This document shows positions 1 to 8,502 of a stretch of 64,000 bases of DNA, one piece after another (positions within the stretch are counted from its first letter, which is position 1; every line of letters starts with the position of its first letter). Under the pieces are notes generated by a model. It was not told where the DNA came from. It made no database searches and saw only the letters and a list, made by a program, of their open reading frames with translations. The position numbers were made by a program, and so were the translations under genes. Source of the DNA: Lientehia sp934351765 (GTDB lineage: Bacteria; Bacillota; Clostridia; Lachnospirales; Lachnospiraceae); NCBI RefSeq assembly GCF_052118925.1, contig NZ_JBQKGG010000007.1, positions 1-64,000 on the forward strand, in the 5' to 3' direction.

Positions 1-249
1 AATCGATATAACCAATATATCATGCCTTGGAAAGGGCTGTAGAAAAAGTAAACTAGACCTTTTATAGCCATTTTCAGTTGTCAAAGTACAGGTTTAATTT
101 TTCATTTTAGGCTTATCTGATCCTCATTATAGCTCCTTAGCTGTCCAATAAATATACCTGCTGTTTTCGATTTGTTACTATTCGCGGTTTTTGAGCTTCT
201 GTCAATCCTGAAGTATCAAATTTCTCAAATCAATCCCTTGAAAAGTCTC

Positions 250-1074
250 TCAATGCAGTGCTTTCTTGGGGCAGACCTTCGTACATTCATAACATAAAAT
301 ACATTCCGTCCCGTTTTTCCGCTTTCGCGATTCGTTGCAGACCTCCACATTCATCGGGCAGACCTTCTCGCATTTTCCGCAGTGCACACATTTTTCTTCC
401 TCGCAGTGAACCCGCAGCAGGGAAAAATAGCTCATGGGCTTCAAAAAGGCCGTGACCGGGCAGAGATACTTGCAGAACGCCCGGTTATCCTTAAACAGAA
501 ACGCCAGAAGGATTCCTGCCCCATAATACATCACATTTCCCAAAAGGAACAGCCAGAACATGATCTGTTCCAGATGAGACACTCTGCTGAAGAACAACGC
601 TGCGACCAGCACAAACGACAGTACAAACATCACGTATCGAAGCGCCCCCAGCTTCTTGTTCCGCGGCTTTTCCGGTATTTTATACGGCAGAAAATCAAGA
701 ACCATAGCTGTCCAGCAGGCGTAGCCGCACCAACCCCGCCCAAACAGAAGCGGTCCGAAGATCTTTGCCACCGCGTAATGGATCGTCGCCGCCTCAAATG
801 TTCCTGAAAACAGATAATACCAGAAGCCCTCGATCTGCATGTTCTCCCGCGACAGGATTCCCAGATAGACCAGCATATAAAGCCCCACTGCCAACTGCAC
901 GACATGTCTCGCATACCGTTTTCCGGCAGTGAACAGCGTAAGCCCCGCCGCCAGGCAGATCCCGATATAGCTGAAGTTCAACAGATAAAACAGATTGTCC
1001 TTTGTAAGCCACAATACGACAGCCACTGTCTCAAACAGCATCAGTATGGCCGCCGACGGCAGATACTTCTTCAT
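250..1074 (-). CDS. NapH/MauN-type membrane protein with two 4Fe-4S clusters
   Basis: The 274-residue protein has about five hydrophobic helices and two ferredoxin-type cysteine clusters near the C-terminus (CVHCGKCEKVCP and CILCYECTKVCP). Two conserved membrane-side cysteine motifs, GRGWCGYACW and CKYLCPVT, are typical of the NapH/NosR/MauN electron-transfer family. Proteins of this family carry electrons from a membrane donor to a periplasmic or extracytoplasmic partner. No partner (FMN-binding protein, reductase) is visible nearby, so the electron acceptor cannot be named. The family call is secure; the pathway is not. Confidence 0.85.
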   Translation of the reverse strand: MKKYLPSAAILMLFETVAVVLWLTKDNLFYLLNFSYIGICLAAGLTLFTAGKRYARHVVQLAVGLYMLVYLGILSRENMQIEGFWYYLFSGTFEAATIHYAVAKIFGPLLFGRGWCGYACWTAMVLDFLPYKIPEKPRNKKLGALRYVMFVLSFVLVAALFFSRVSHLEQIMFWLFLLGNVMYYGAGILLAFLFKDNRAFCKYLCPVTAFLKPMSYFSLLRVHCEEEKCVHCGKCEKVCPMNVEVCNESRKRKNGTECILCYECTKVCPKKALH

Positions 1075-1137
1075 ATGCGCTCCTTTTCCTGCTTCATTAT
1101 TAGTTTTTAGGTTTCCTGTCTGTTTCTGATCCGCGTG

Positions 1138-1668
1138 TTAATGCCTCTTGCATAGAAGAATCAGTATTACGGCAAAGCATGTACCGACAGACAAAACTGC
1201 AAGGACAGCCCATATCCAGAGTATGCTGTGATCTCCTGTTTTCGGTGCATTTGTCTGCTTTTCTGTTGGCTTAGTTACATTTTTCGAAGGACCGGTGGGC
1301 TTTTCCGAAGGAGATGTCGGTTCTTCAGTCGAATCGCCGGGTTTCGGAGCATCCGCAGGCTTGCTCGGATCTGTCGGCTCGCCGTGATCCGGCTTTTCAG
1401 CATCAGAATAGCTGCAATTGATCGATCCGATTGTCAACACGCCGCCAGCTACAGCATTAGGATACCTGGCTGCCTCAAAAGCACTGCCGGTATTCTGGTC
1501 GATCAGTTTCCCGGCCACGTCGCTGTTTGCGACCGATTCCACTTCATTGATTACAATGGATGGTTTCTGCGTTTGCGCTTCTGTTACAGTATCCGCTGCC
1601 AATGCCTGCGAGGGTGCCAGCATGGCTGCTGACAGAAACGCGCATAGCGTTCTTACTGTTCGTTTCAT
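1138..1668 (-). CDS. Secreted, probably sortase-anchored surface protein
   Basis: The 176-residue protein starts with a signal peptide (basic start, hydrophobic core, ending near ALAAD). A central Pro/Thr/Ser/Lys-rich stalk with repeated PTxPS-like units follows. The C-terminus has NAPKTGD, a hydrophobic helix and a short basic tail (CKRH), which matches an LPXTG-variant sorting signal. The N-terminal 60-residue segment has no domain I recognise. A strong ribosome site (GGAGG) precedes the ATG. The protein is probably wall-attached; its binding target is unknown. Confidence 0.7.
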   Translation of the reverse strand: MKRTVRTLCAFLSAAMLAPSQALAADTVTEAQTQKPSIVINEVESVANSDVAGKLIDQNTGSAFEAARYPNAVAGGVLTIGSINCSYSDAEKPDHGEPTDPSKPADAPKPGDSTEEPTSPSEKPTGPSKNVTKPTEKQTNAPKTGDHSILWIWAVLAVLSVGTCFAVILILLCKRH

Positions 1669-1764
1669 AATCGTCCTCCTGCAAATGGATCTGAAATAGC
1701 CAATATTCTATTTATCATATTAGAAGGAGATAAAATCCACAATCAATTGCAGGTAAAATATCCG

Positions 1765-2259
1765 TCAACTCCGCCTCTCCTGTAATTGTTTCTCCAGTGC
1801 CGACTGTTTTGCAAGAATAGCGTTCACTTTATCATAAAGATCTTCAATCATGATTTCGGTTTTCAGATTGACCTTATAGTCATTTTCGGCTCTGCGTCGG
1901 TCTTTTTCCTCCTGGCGGTTCTGGCTCATCATAATGAGTGGTGCCTGGATCGCAGCAATGCAGGATAAGACCAGATTCAGCAGAATGAACGGATACGGGT
2001 CAAATGCTCGCGCAGCCATTACCGTATTTATGACCATCCACAACACCAATCCACCGGTGAACGAGAAAATAAATGCCCAGCTGCCGGCAAATTTTGCAAT
2101 AGCATCTGCCGCTCGCTGCCCCAGCGTATACTTTCCTTTTCCACTTTCGGGGCTGACCGAAATCTTGCTGTCTGCCAGCAGGTTTAATACCTCTTCATCA
2201 GTCATGTCATGACGGATATCCTTGAGTACTTCTTTTAACAGCTTTCTGTTTTCTTTCAT
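1765..2259 (-). CDS. DUF1003 family membrane protein
   Basis: This 164-residue protein matches the DUF1003 family: a soluble N-terminal part, two transmembrane helices (around GSWAFIFSFTGGLVLWMVIN and FILLNLVLSCIAAIQAPLIM), and a basic, charged C-terminal segment starting at the characteristic MMSQNRQEEKDR. The last 50 residues are predicted helical or coiled. The function of DUF1003 is not established. It is separated from its neighbours and probably monocistronic. Confidence 0.85.
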   Translation of the reverse strand: MKENRKLLKEVLKDIRHDMTDEEVLNLLADSKISVSPESGKGKYTLGQRAADAIAKFAGSWAFIFSFTGGLVLWMVINTVMAARAFDPYPFILLNLVLSCIAAIQAPLIMMSQNRQEEKDRRRAENDYKVNLKTEIMIEDLYDKVNAILAKQSALEKQLQERRS

Positions 2260-2321
2260 ATCAATTATTCCTCTCTCTCTGTTTTATTTGTCGTATACAA
2301 AAAGAAATCAGGACTCTTTTT

Positions 2322-2450
2322 GTGAATCTCACATGACTAAAGCCTCGCGCTTCTCAGCCGCCTTAAGCGGCAAGACTAAATATCGGCGGATACGCCTGTG
2401 ACTTAGACCCGGCACGGTTACGCGGTTTCGCAGACCGGTCACAGTTATAT
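2322..2450 (-). ncRNA. Structured RNA resembling an IS200/IS605 omega-RNA / right-end relic
   Basis: On the minus strand three hairpins follow one another: a long one closed by CTGTGAC/GTCACAG (2396-2444), a short GGCG-TATC-CGCC hairpin (2385-2396), and a GCCGC/GCGGC hairpin (2357-2371). They end in a segment (2328-2350) that reads GCGCGAGGCTTTAGTC and then TGTGAG. The stacked hairpins ending in a CTTTAGTC-type terminal segment resemble the 3' end of IS200/IS605 tnpB elements, which encodes the guide scaffold. No tnpB gene is next to it, so this would be an orphan relic. The structure is seen; the assignment rests on remembered resemblance. Confidence 0.4.
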
Positions 2451-2553
2451 TCCAGGCGCTGACTCTGGATACTCTGTTTGATTTGCGGTCCTTTGGTGTT
2501 CGCAGTTGGGGATGGGTTTTAGCTGCCGGCATCATTCTTAACCAACACCTGCC

Positions 2554-2582
2554 GCCTGCATTGTGCAAATGGCAGGCTTTTT
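2554..2582 (+). terminator. Possible rho-independent terminator
   Basis: A GCCTGC/GCAGGC stem with a 12-base loop is followed by TTTTT on the plus strand. No plus-strand gene upstream is recognised, so it may be a relic of a lost transcript. Confidence 0.35.
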
Positions 2583-2586
2583 CAGT

Positions 2587-2916
2587 TTATCGTTTCAGGA
2601 CGCTCTTTCTGACAATAGTGATCCCAGCCAAGATTTCCGCAACAGCCAGCCCCATCAGCAGGCCAAGGATCTGCTCATCTTCATAAACCCGCACACTGTC
2701 TTCTGCCGCATCCTCGCCGTCCATCAGCTCAGGAAGCGTAACGGAAAGCTCTTTGCAGAGCTGTTCGATCATGCTGTAATCCGGCATACTCTTGCCGTTT
2801 TCTCATTTAGAGATCGTCTTGTTTGACACACTGAGTTTCTCTGCCAGTTGCTCCTGCGTCAGATTTTTCTCTCTGCGCTTCTTGAGAATATAACTTCCGA
2901 TAGCTGTTTGATTCAT
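2587..2916 (-). pseudogene. XRE-family HTH regulator interrupted by an in-frame TGA
   Basis: Read from the ATG at 2916, the frame encodes a classic XRE helix-turn-helix (TQEQLAEKLSVSNKTISK). A TGA follows at 2803-2805, then the same frame continues with ENGKSMPDYSMIEQLCKELS, an acidic linker and a C-terminal hydrophobic helix ending in IVRKSVLKR. Almost all members of this family have Trp after SK (SKWENG), so the TGA very likely arose from TGG by one transition. As sequenced the product is cut after about 37 residues unless the codon is read through. The intact protein would have been a small membrane-tethered repressor. Confidence 0.75.
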
Positions 2917-3272
2917 TGAGTTTTCCTCCTGTGCTTAAGATGCCTCGAATATACAGCAAAAGCCAATGCAGATACATCCCCCGGCAGTAGAATATCGGTA
3001 GAATACAGAGAAATCATACTGGTTCTCGACTTTACCAGTCAAAAGCCCCCTGGTCGACACATTCAGATATACCTATCCACGATAATAATACGACGCTCAT
3101 GTAAAATCCAGCAACCCCTTTTTGCGAAAAATAGGTGAAAATTTTCGATGGTGGCTTGTAACAAACAGGTTAAAGCCGGCGAATCCGGCAAAAAATATCC
3201 CGTTGGTTTCCAATGAGGCTCACGATTGTTGCTGCTCTCTAACCTGTTTTCAAAGTCATCTAAAGCAAAAAC
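2917..3272. other. Non-coding stretch
   Basis: No convincing gene is seen on either strand. The minus-strand open frame reaching back from about 3063 starts inside the terminator hairpin of the neighbouring pseudogene and has no recognisable motif. The segment presumably carries the promoter of the XRE pseudogene, but no clear -35/-10 pair was identified. Confidence 0.5.
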
Positions 3273-3314
3273 AGCCAGCGTATCATGTGCTCTACTCCAC
3301 AAGACACGCTGGCT
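3273..3314 (-). terminator. Terminator downstream of the ImmA/IrrE pseudogene
   Basis: A perfect 9-bp stem (AGCCAGCGT / ACGCTGGCT) is followed on the minus strand by GTTTTT. It lies 13 bases after the stop codon of the ImmA/IrrE frame. Confidence 0.65.
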
Positions 3315-3326
3315 ATTTGTTTTCAC

Positions 3327-4256
3327 CTACTGCTTGTACCGCAGCATACCATTTTTCAATTCAATAAATTTCCCATCAAAGATTTCCTGCAACACCTGCT
3401 TGCATGGTATCCGTTGCAATCTTCTGACCTCAGACGTTTCCATTACACGGAAAGTGGTTTGGTGATGATCCTGATAAAATGCAATGAGTGATTCAATGTA
3501 CGGCTCGGCATCGGCAAGTGTCCAGTTTGATTCTTCTTTTAAGCGTGAGAATACTGATACCAGACTGATGCACCGATTGAGTTCTGTCACGATTTGTGCG
3601 TGACAAAAGAACTCATACTCCGGCAATTCCACGACCCGATCAATCAAATGATTATCGCTTTCATCCTGTTGATGAAATATGTTCCTGCTTTCAAACAAAC
3701 GCAGTACAACTGCCTTATAGGGCATTGCAAACATATCCATTAGCATCAGGATGGAATCTACCGAAACTAAATCTTTATCAAGCCCATACAGCAGAATCTG
3801 CTCATGGAGCAGTTGATCCGGCATCAGAAGAAGCCCTGCAAAGGCGTTCGCTTCCAAGTCCTCCTGCGTTCTTCCTGTTTCATCACCAGTTGCCGAATCC
3901 AACATAGAACCTTTTTATATAGCTCTGGTCTGCATTTTCCACATAACAGTAGATATGATACAGTTCATGCGCCGCAGCAAAAAACTGCTTACAAAGCGGA
4001 AATGCTGTATTTACGAACACAAAAATCGTATCCTGCTTCAAAAAGGTCAATGCCCATAATTCATCATCATGGATCGGGTAACGAAGCATTTCCAGCGCGA
4101 TTTCTTTCTGGCATAGTTCTGTATAACGGCAAAGATATTATCCTTGATAATGGAATTGCCGACATACTCTGCCAAAAACTGTCTGACGATGGATTGGATT
4201 TCATCAAATTTCTTGTTTTGGCTTACAAAGAGGCTATCTTCCAGAACATTATTCAT
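3327..4256 (-). pseudogene. ImmA/IrrE metallopeptidase gene broken by two frameshifts
   Basis: Three consecutive frames together make one ImmA/IrrE-type protein. The N-terminal part starts at ATG 4256 (NNVLEDSLFVSQNKKFDEIQ). The middle part carries the zinc-binding AAHELYHIYC (an HExxH motif) at about 3960-3990. The C-terminal part (from about 3905) starts with the EDLEANAFAGLLLMP segment normally found after the metal site. Frame is lost near 4120 and again near 3910. ImmA/IrrE peptidases usually cleave an XRE repressor; no intact partner is adjacent. A terminator follows. Confidence 0.7.
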
Positions 4257-4528
4257 CACTTATCCTTCCAGGGCTGCTCCATCTTTTTGCCATTCTCGCA
4301 CACCCTAGTATGGAACAGAATCATATCGGACAGTTCATCCGCAAGCTGGATTCCCTTTCTTGCTTTCTCAGTTTTAACAGGACCCATAAACACATGAATC
4401 ACATTTGTATCCACCTTATTGCCCACGACAGTGATGGCGCTCAGATTATAGTGATTAGTATTGTAGATTTTGCCGTCCGCAGTTATATTGCGCCCAATCT
4501 CATCACCGCCCAGGTCGATGACACGCCA
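4256..4528 (-). pseudogene. N-terminally truncated gene upstream of the ImmA relic (unknown family)
   Basis: An open frame with no plausible start encodes about 90 residues beginning around VIDLGGDEIGRNITADGKIY and ending NGKKMEQPWKDK. Its stop overlaps the ImmA/IrrE start (TGATG), so the two were once translationally coupled. The sequence looks like real protein (balanced composition, mixed hydrophobic pattern) but I do not recognise the family. An in-frame TGA at 4529-4531 bounds it upstream. Confidence 0.45.
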
Positions 4529-4566
4529 TCAATAAAGTAATAATAAGTACAATTTTCTTTTATTTG

Positions 4567-5307
4567 TTACAAGCCAGCCAGCGCAAGGAATTTTTTATCT
4601 GACTGAATACTCTGGGTCAGAAACCGACCGTCCCGAAACAGAGCATAGGTCGTGACCGGTGCTGGTACATTCTGTGCAGATTCTTTGTCAGTAATATGGA
4701 TGGCCTTGAACGGGATACTATGTTCCTTCGCCGCCTCCTGCACCCTTGGAACCCAATAATAGGTATATGGACACTGATCGGTGTAATAAAGAACAAAGCC
4801 TGCCTCTTCAATCTCCGGATGCTTCGCACATTCGCGGAATCTTGGCATCTGTGCGGTCGGTTCAATGGGAAGGTACATGAGATTGATCCTGCAATCGGAT
4901 ATGTCTGCCACATGGAATCCCTTGTAAGCAAGGAATTTCGGGTCGGCGAGAAATTCACGCTTCCGCCCCTCCGCGCACAGAATGCAAATCCCTTTCTTCC
5001 CCTGCGCTTTGGCATCACGAATACAGGCCTCCAGCAGATCATTCGAGTATCCGTGTCCCTTCATGGAGCCGGATACCCATAAGCAGTTAATGTAAAGATA
5101 ACCCTCTGTCGTAATAGGCACCCAGGCGTTTTCAGCCGGAATGTATTCGATAAAGCATTTACCGCGCTCCTCGCTGTGATAGAAAACAAGTCCATCATCA
5201 AAGCGCTGTCTCAGCCATTCCTTTTTTGCGACACTCTGCTTGCCGGACATGGCGCAGCAGACATGTTCCTTATCAATATTTTCTTTTGTGATCCGAATAT
5301 AGTTCAT
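4567..5307 (-). CDS. GNAT acetyltransferase with C-terminal YoaP-like domain
   Basis: The 246-residue protein has a GNAT core in the first 140 residues (WVSGSMKGHGYSNDLLEACI resembles the acetyl-CoA-binding segment). It is followed by a YoaP-type domain of about 100 residues with a thioredoxin-like opening (VLYYTDQCPYTYYW, containing a single Cys). Such two-domain proteins are common in Firmicutes; the substrate is unknown. The gene lies 16 bases downstream of a second GNAT gene, so the two are probably cotranscribed. Confidence 0.8.
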   Translation of the reverse strand: MNYIRITKENIDKEHVCCAMSGKQSVAKKEWLRQRFDDGLVFYHSEERGKCFIEYIPAENAWVPITTEGYLYINCLWVSGSMKGHGYSNDLLEACIRDAKAQGKKGICILCAEGRKREFLADPKFLAYKGFHVADISDCRINLMYLPIEPTAQMPRFRECAKHPEIEEAGFVLYYTDQCPYTYYWVPRVQEAAKEHSIPFKAIHITDKESAQNVPAPVTTYALFRDGRFLTQSIQSDKKFLALAGL

Positions 5308-5323
5308 CCGTTATTCCTCCTGT

Positions 5324-5950
5324 TCAAAACAGCTGTCCCGGCAGCTTCTGCTTTTCTTTTGCTGGAAAAGTGGCTTCAAACTGTTTAAACCCCTCCGGGT
5401 CTTTCTCACAGACAAAATACCCATCGGGGTCTTTGTATGTGCCGGAGATGCCATCCAGAAATCCGGTTTTCAGTTCTTTGATAAGGAAATAGTCCGCATC
5501 CGGGTCGTCAGCATAGCGTACGCCCTTGGTTTTGGCCGGAACAAAGCCGGACTTGCCATAAAAGTCTATATTGCCGGTAATGGCAAGCGCCCCTGCACCC
5601 ATTTTCCTGGCTTTTTCCATGGAATAGTCGAGCAGCTGCTTTCCGTAGCCCTGCCGCTTGTATGCGGGTGCGATGCTGATGGGACCGAAGGTCATGATCG
5701 GCAGGATCCGTCCGTCGTCGCACTCGATTTCCGACCGTACATAAATGACCTGCCCGATCAGCTCACCGCCCAGTTCCATCACAAAATCCAGCTCCGGCAC
5801 AAATGCCGGGTCATCCCGATAACAGTGCAGCACATAGTGCTCCATGCAGCCGGGGCGATAAACATCCCAGAATGACTCGCGGGTCAGGTTTTCGACAACT
5901 CTGTAATCGTCTTTCGTTTCCGGACGAATGATAATATTCTTTTCTGACAT
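5324..5950 (-). CDS. GNAT family N-acetyltransferase
   Basis: The 208-residue protein has the GNAT fold signature: an N-terminal strand (IIIRPETKDDYRVVENLTRE), the VMELGGELIGQVIY strand pair and the acetyl-CoA pyrophosphate loop ISIAPAYKRQGYGKQLLDYS (Q/RxxGxG/A). Then comes ALAITGNIDFYGKSGFVPA, typical of the YhbS-like branch. The substrate is unknown. It precedes the YoaP-type GNAT gene on the same strand with a short gap. Confidence 0.85.
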   Translation of the reverse strand: MSEKNIIIRPETKDDYRVVENLTRESFWDVYRPGCMEHYVLHCYRDDPAFVPELDFVMELGGELIGQVIYVRSEIECDDGRILPIMTFGPISIAPAYKRQGYGKQLLDYSMEKARKMGAGALAITGNIDFYGKSGFVPAKTKGVRYADDPDADYFLIKELKTGFLDGISGTYKDPDGYFVCEKDPEGFKQFEATFPAKEKQKLPGQLF

Positions 5951-6079
5951 AACGCTTCTCCTTCTCTCTTATTAATGATTTTGTGTGATCGGCAGTGCCA
6001 TAACGCTTTTCGTCGCGGACGCGATATGGACACAATCCGTCCGCTGCTACCTGTTCCATTCCGCGGAGCAGATCTCGTT

Positions 6080-6496
6080 TCACAATCCATGAATGATCCG
6101 CGCGATTTCCATCGTCGCGATTTTCAGCACTGCGCCACTCGACATCACATAGAACCAAACCTCGCGCATCTTTTGTGTTTTTGCAATCGGCGCAGCAATA
6201 ACGGCAACAATAATCAGCAGTGCGCCGACACAACCAGCAATGACAGGCACGCTGACGAGCGGGAACAGCCCCGGCGCGCAGCTGCCGTCAATGGTGTGCT
6301 GAATGGTCTTGTCCAGCCCGTCCCGTGCCGCCGCAAAGCAACATACCACAAGACCGAAAATCAGCAAAACTATGCTCCTGCGCCCCCAGTATTGAATGCT
6401 CGTGCGATTGAGAACCGACCAGCCGATAAAACCCAGCAGGGCAAAAAGCATCACAGTTGTCACCGTAGTTATGGCGTTTCCAAAATAAAGTTTCAT
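6080..6496 (-). CDS. Small integral membrane protein
   Basis: From the ATG at 6496 this is a 138-residue protein with four predicted transmembrane helices. An upstream in-frame start exists at 6538 but lies inside the preceding gene. The family is not recognised. The DGLDKTIQHTIDGSCAPGLF segment between helices 2 and 3 could be an extracytoplasmic loop. It lies directly downstream of the TetR regulator and the zinc-ribbon protein and is probably in the same transcript. Confidence 0.6.
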   Translation of the reverse strand: MKLYFGNAITTVTTVMLFALLGFIGWSVLNRTSIQYWGRRSIVLLIFGLVVCCFAAARDGLDKTIQHTIDGSCAPGLFPLVSVPVIAGCVGALLIIVAVIAAPIAKTQKMREVWFYVMSSGAVLKIATMEIARIIHGL

Positions 6497-6510
6497 TCTC
6501 ACTGCACCTC

Positions 6511-6729
6511 TCAATACTGAATCATGATCGTTCTGCACACATCACAGCAGTAGGCTTCCACGCTGGTACGGCCACCGACCTTTAAGCCGGTGAGCTTTAC
6601 AAAACCATCCGTATTTTTTGCATTTTCCAAGGCGCTCGGCACTTCGTCTGCAAAGCTGAACGCGCCGTCTTTACTGCTGAATAAATAGCCCTTTCTCATT
6701 TCTTTGCCGCATTTCGGACACATCATCAT
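6511..6729 (-). CDS. Small zinc-ribbon protein (PF20097-like)
   Basis: The 72-residue protein has CPKCGKEM at the N-terminus and CCDVCR near the C-terminus, a two-knuckle zinc ribbon. The intervening stretch (GYLFSSKDGAFSF ... GGRTSVEAYCC) fits the family of small PF20097-type proteins. The start ATG overlaps the stop of the TetR gene (ATGA), which indicates translational coupling. The function is unknown. Confidence 0.65.
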   Translation of the reverse strand: MMMCPKCGKEMRKGYLFSSKDGAFSFADEVPSALENAKNTDGFVKLTGLKVGGRTSVEAYCCDVCRTIMIQY

Positions 6730-7355
6730 AATTTTCTCCCCTTCTTTCTGTAATCAGACTCAACCTTGGCAACGAAGTGATCAATATGTGTCTCCAACAA
6801 AGAAGATATCGATTCTTTTTTCTCTGCACCATCGTAGACACTGTATAAAAGATACATTGGGCCATAGAAGTCCAACGCCAGCTGCATAGCGTCCTCATCA
6901 GAATCTGTCAGCTTACGGAAGATGGCCGCCATGTACTCCAGAGGGCCGCCCGCCAGATAATCATGGTGGAGCTGTGCAAGCTTTGGATCACGATATTGCT
7001 CCAGCGTCAGCATTTTACGAAAATTAGAAGAAAACGGTTCCTTTGTCCAATGGTCAAACTGGGCCAGGCTGTATGTGCGAATTTTTTGAATCGGTGTATG
7101 CAGATATGCTTCTGCAAAACCATCCGGTTCCGTTTCCGGCATTTCATACGCCTCAGCGCGCTCATAATCCATCTTCTTCATTCGCTCCACGATCTTATCC
7201 AGGATTTCCTGCTTACTGGCATAGTGTTTATACAAGGCGGCTTTCGTAAATCCTAACTGCCCTGCAATATCATTCATAGACGTCCCCAGATAACCGTTCT
7301 GCGCAAACAGTTCCAGCGCTGTTCTCAAAATCCGTTCCTTTGTACTCTCTGCCAT
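6726..7355 (-). CDS. TetR family transcriptional repressor
   Basis: The 209-residue protein begins with a canonical TetR DNA-binding domain (STKERILRTALELFAQNGYL, then TKAALYKHYASKQEIL). A divergent all-helical ligand domain follows. The ATG at 7355 is preferred over an upstream in-frame start because AAGGAG lies just before it and the upstream start lies inside the operator. A perfect 16-bp inverted repeat overlaps the promoter region, so autoregulation is likely. The two downstream small genes are the only visible regulon members. Confidence 0.85.
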   Translation of the reverse strand: MAESTKERILRTALELFAQNGYLGTSMNDIAGQLGFTKAALYKHYASKQEILDKIVERMKKMDYERAEAYEMPETEPDGFAEAYLHTPIQKIRTYSLAQFDHWTKEPFSSNFRKMLTLEQYRDPKLAQLHHDYLAGGPLEYMAAIFRKLTDSDEDAMQLALDFYGPMYLLYSVYDGAEKKESISSLLETHIDHFVAKVESDYRKKGRKL

Positions 7356-7374
7356 AATTATCTCCTTTATCAAA

Positions 7375-7415
7375 GTAACCATTCGGTAACTTCATTATAG
7401 TTACCGAATGGTTAC
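7375..7415. promoter_or_regulatory. TetR operator, perfect inverted repeat
   Basis: GTAACCATTCGGTAAC and its exact reverse complement are separated by nine bases, 20 bases upstream of the TetR start codon. Each arm is itself nearly palindromic (GTAACC/GGTAAC), as expected for two repressor dimers. The repressor probably binds here to control its own transcript. Confidence 0.75.
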
Positions 7416-7596
7416 TTGTCAAGAACTAATGAAAAAATATACCCTTTCGGTAAAGAGCCGAAAAACGGGCAACACCTGATTTCTGCATGAAACACCGTCC
7501 AAAGGAAACTCATCAGAACAGCCTATCAAAATGGGGTGATTTGAAGACAAATCCTTTCAAATTAACCCATCGGAATCATGTGATTTCAGGCATAGA

Positions 7597-7633
7597 AAAA
7601 GCCCGGAAAATGGCGTATTTCCGGGCTTTTTTA
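7597..7633 (-). terminator. Terminator of the rplM-rpsI operon
   Basis: A 9-bp AGCCCGGAAA-type stem (AGCCCGGAAA / TTTCCGGGCT) has A and T tracts on its two sides, so it can work in both directions. It lies 19 bases after the rpsI stop. Confidence 0.85.
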
Positions 7634-7651
7634 GCATTTCTAAGTTGTAGA

Positions 7652-8044
7652 TTATCTCTTGCTGAACTGAGGTGCTCTACGAGCTGCCTTGAGACCGTAT
7701 TTCTTTCTTTCCTTCATACGAGGATCTCTGGTCAGGAAGCCAGCCTTCTTGAGGGCAGGACGATAATCCTGATCTGCCTGAAGAAGCGCTCTGGAGATAC
7801 CATGACGAATTGCACCAGCCTGGCCGGTGAAGCCACCGCCACGAACAGTTACGATTACGTCAAACTTTCCTTCTGTCTCGGTTGCTGCGAAAGGCTGACG
7901 AACAACAACTTTCAGAGTCTCAAGACCAAAGTACTCATCAATGTCTCTTTTATTGATTGTAATCTTGCCGGTACCAGCGGTAAGATATACTCTTGCGATA
8001 GATTTCTTTCTTCTGCCTGTTCCGTAGAATTTTGAATTAGCCAC
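7652..8044 (-). CDS. rpsI: 30S ribosomal protein S9
   Basis: The 130-residue protein shows the full S9 signature: YGTGRRKKSIARVYL at the N-terminus, the central VRGGGFTGQAGAIRHGISRAL and the conserved C-terminal RKKYGLKAARRAPQFSKR tail, which reaches the ribosomal P site. The length is normal. It is the last gene of the L13-S9 pair, 29 bases downstream of rplM, followed by a strong terminator. Confidence 0.98.
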   Translation of the reverse strand: MANSKFYGTGRRKKSIARVYLTAGTGKITINKRDIDEYFGLETLKVVVRQPFAATETEGKFDVIVTVRGGGFTGQAGAIRHGISRALLQADQDYRPALKKAGFLTRDPRMKERKKYGLKAARRAPQFSKR

Positions 8045-8073
8045 TTTTATTTCCTCCTTTCAGTACCTTTCAG

Positions 8074-8502
8074 TTAAAATGTCAGAGCTTCGGGCTTCTG
8101 TGCCTGATGCTTGTGATCAGGACCAGCGTATACATGAAGCTTGTCGAACATTGCTCTTCCTAAAGGTCCCTTGGGAAGCATTCCCTTAACAGCCAGCTCG
8201 ATAACCTTCTCGGGCTTCTTAGCCATCATTTCCTTTAAAGTTGCTTCTTTCATTCCGCCTACATACTCGGAATGGCTGTAATAAATCTTCTGCTCCAGCT
8301 TCTTGCCGGTGATCTGTACCTTCTCAGCGTTTACAACGATTACATAATCGCCTGTATCAATATGAGGTGTGAATGTGGGCTTATTCTTACCTCTCAGGAC
8401 TGCTGCTACTTCAGATGCCAGACGTCCTAATGTATATGCGGAAGCGTCAACTACATACCATTTTCTCTCGATGGTTGACGGGCTAGCCATAAAAGTTTTC
8501 AT
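8074..8502 (-). CDS. rplM: 50S ribosomal protein L13
   Basis: L13 is recognised by RKWYVVDASAYTLGRLASEVA, GDYVIVVNAEKVQITGKK and the C-terminal GMLPKGPLGRAMFDKLHVYAG motif. The start at 8502 is chosen because GGAGG lies eight bases upstream; a longer in-frame start would place the ribosome site inside the gene. The protein is 142 residues, as usual. It forms an operon with rpsI behind a strong promoter at the 3' end of truA. Confidence 0.97.
   Translation of the reverse strand: MKTFMASPSTIERKWYVVDASAYTLGRLASEVAAVLRGKNKPTFTPHIDTGDYVIVVNAEKVQITGKKLEQKIYYSHSEYVGGMKEATLKEMMAKKPEKVIELAVKGMLPKGPLGRAMFDKLHVYAGPDHKHQAQKPEALTF

Noticed and set aside
2329..2568. 79-codon minus-strand open frame, very Arg-rich
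   Set aside because: It overlaps the structured RNA region; the composition is that of a structured RNA read as protein, with no homology I recognise.
3063..3326. 87-codon open frame on the minus strand
   Set aside because: It starts inside the terminator hairpin of the ImmA relic, has no ribosome site and no recognisable protein pattern.
7487..8035. 182-codon plus-strand frame antisense to rpsI
   Set aside because: rpsI is certain and explains the openness; the first part is the intergenic region and terminator.
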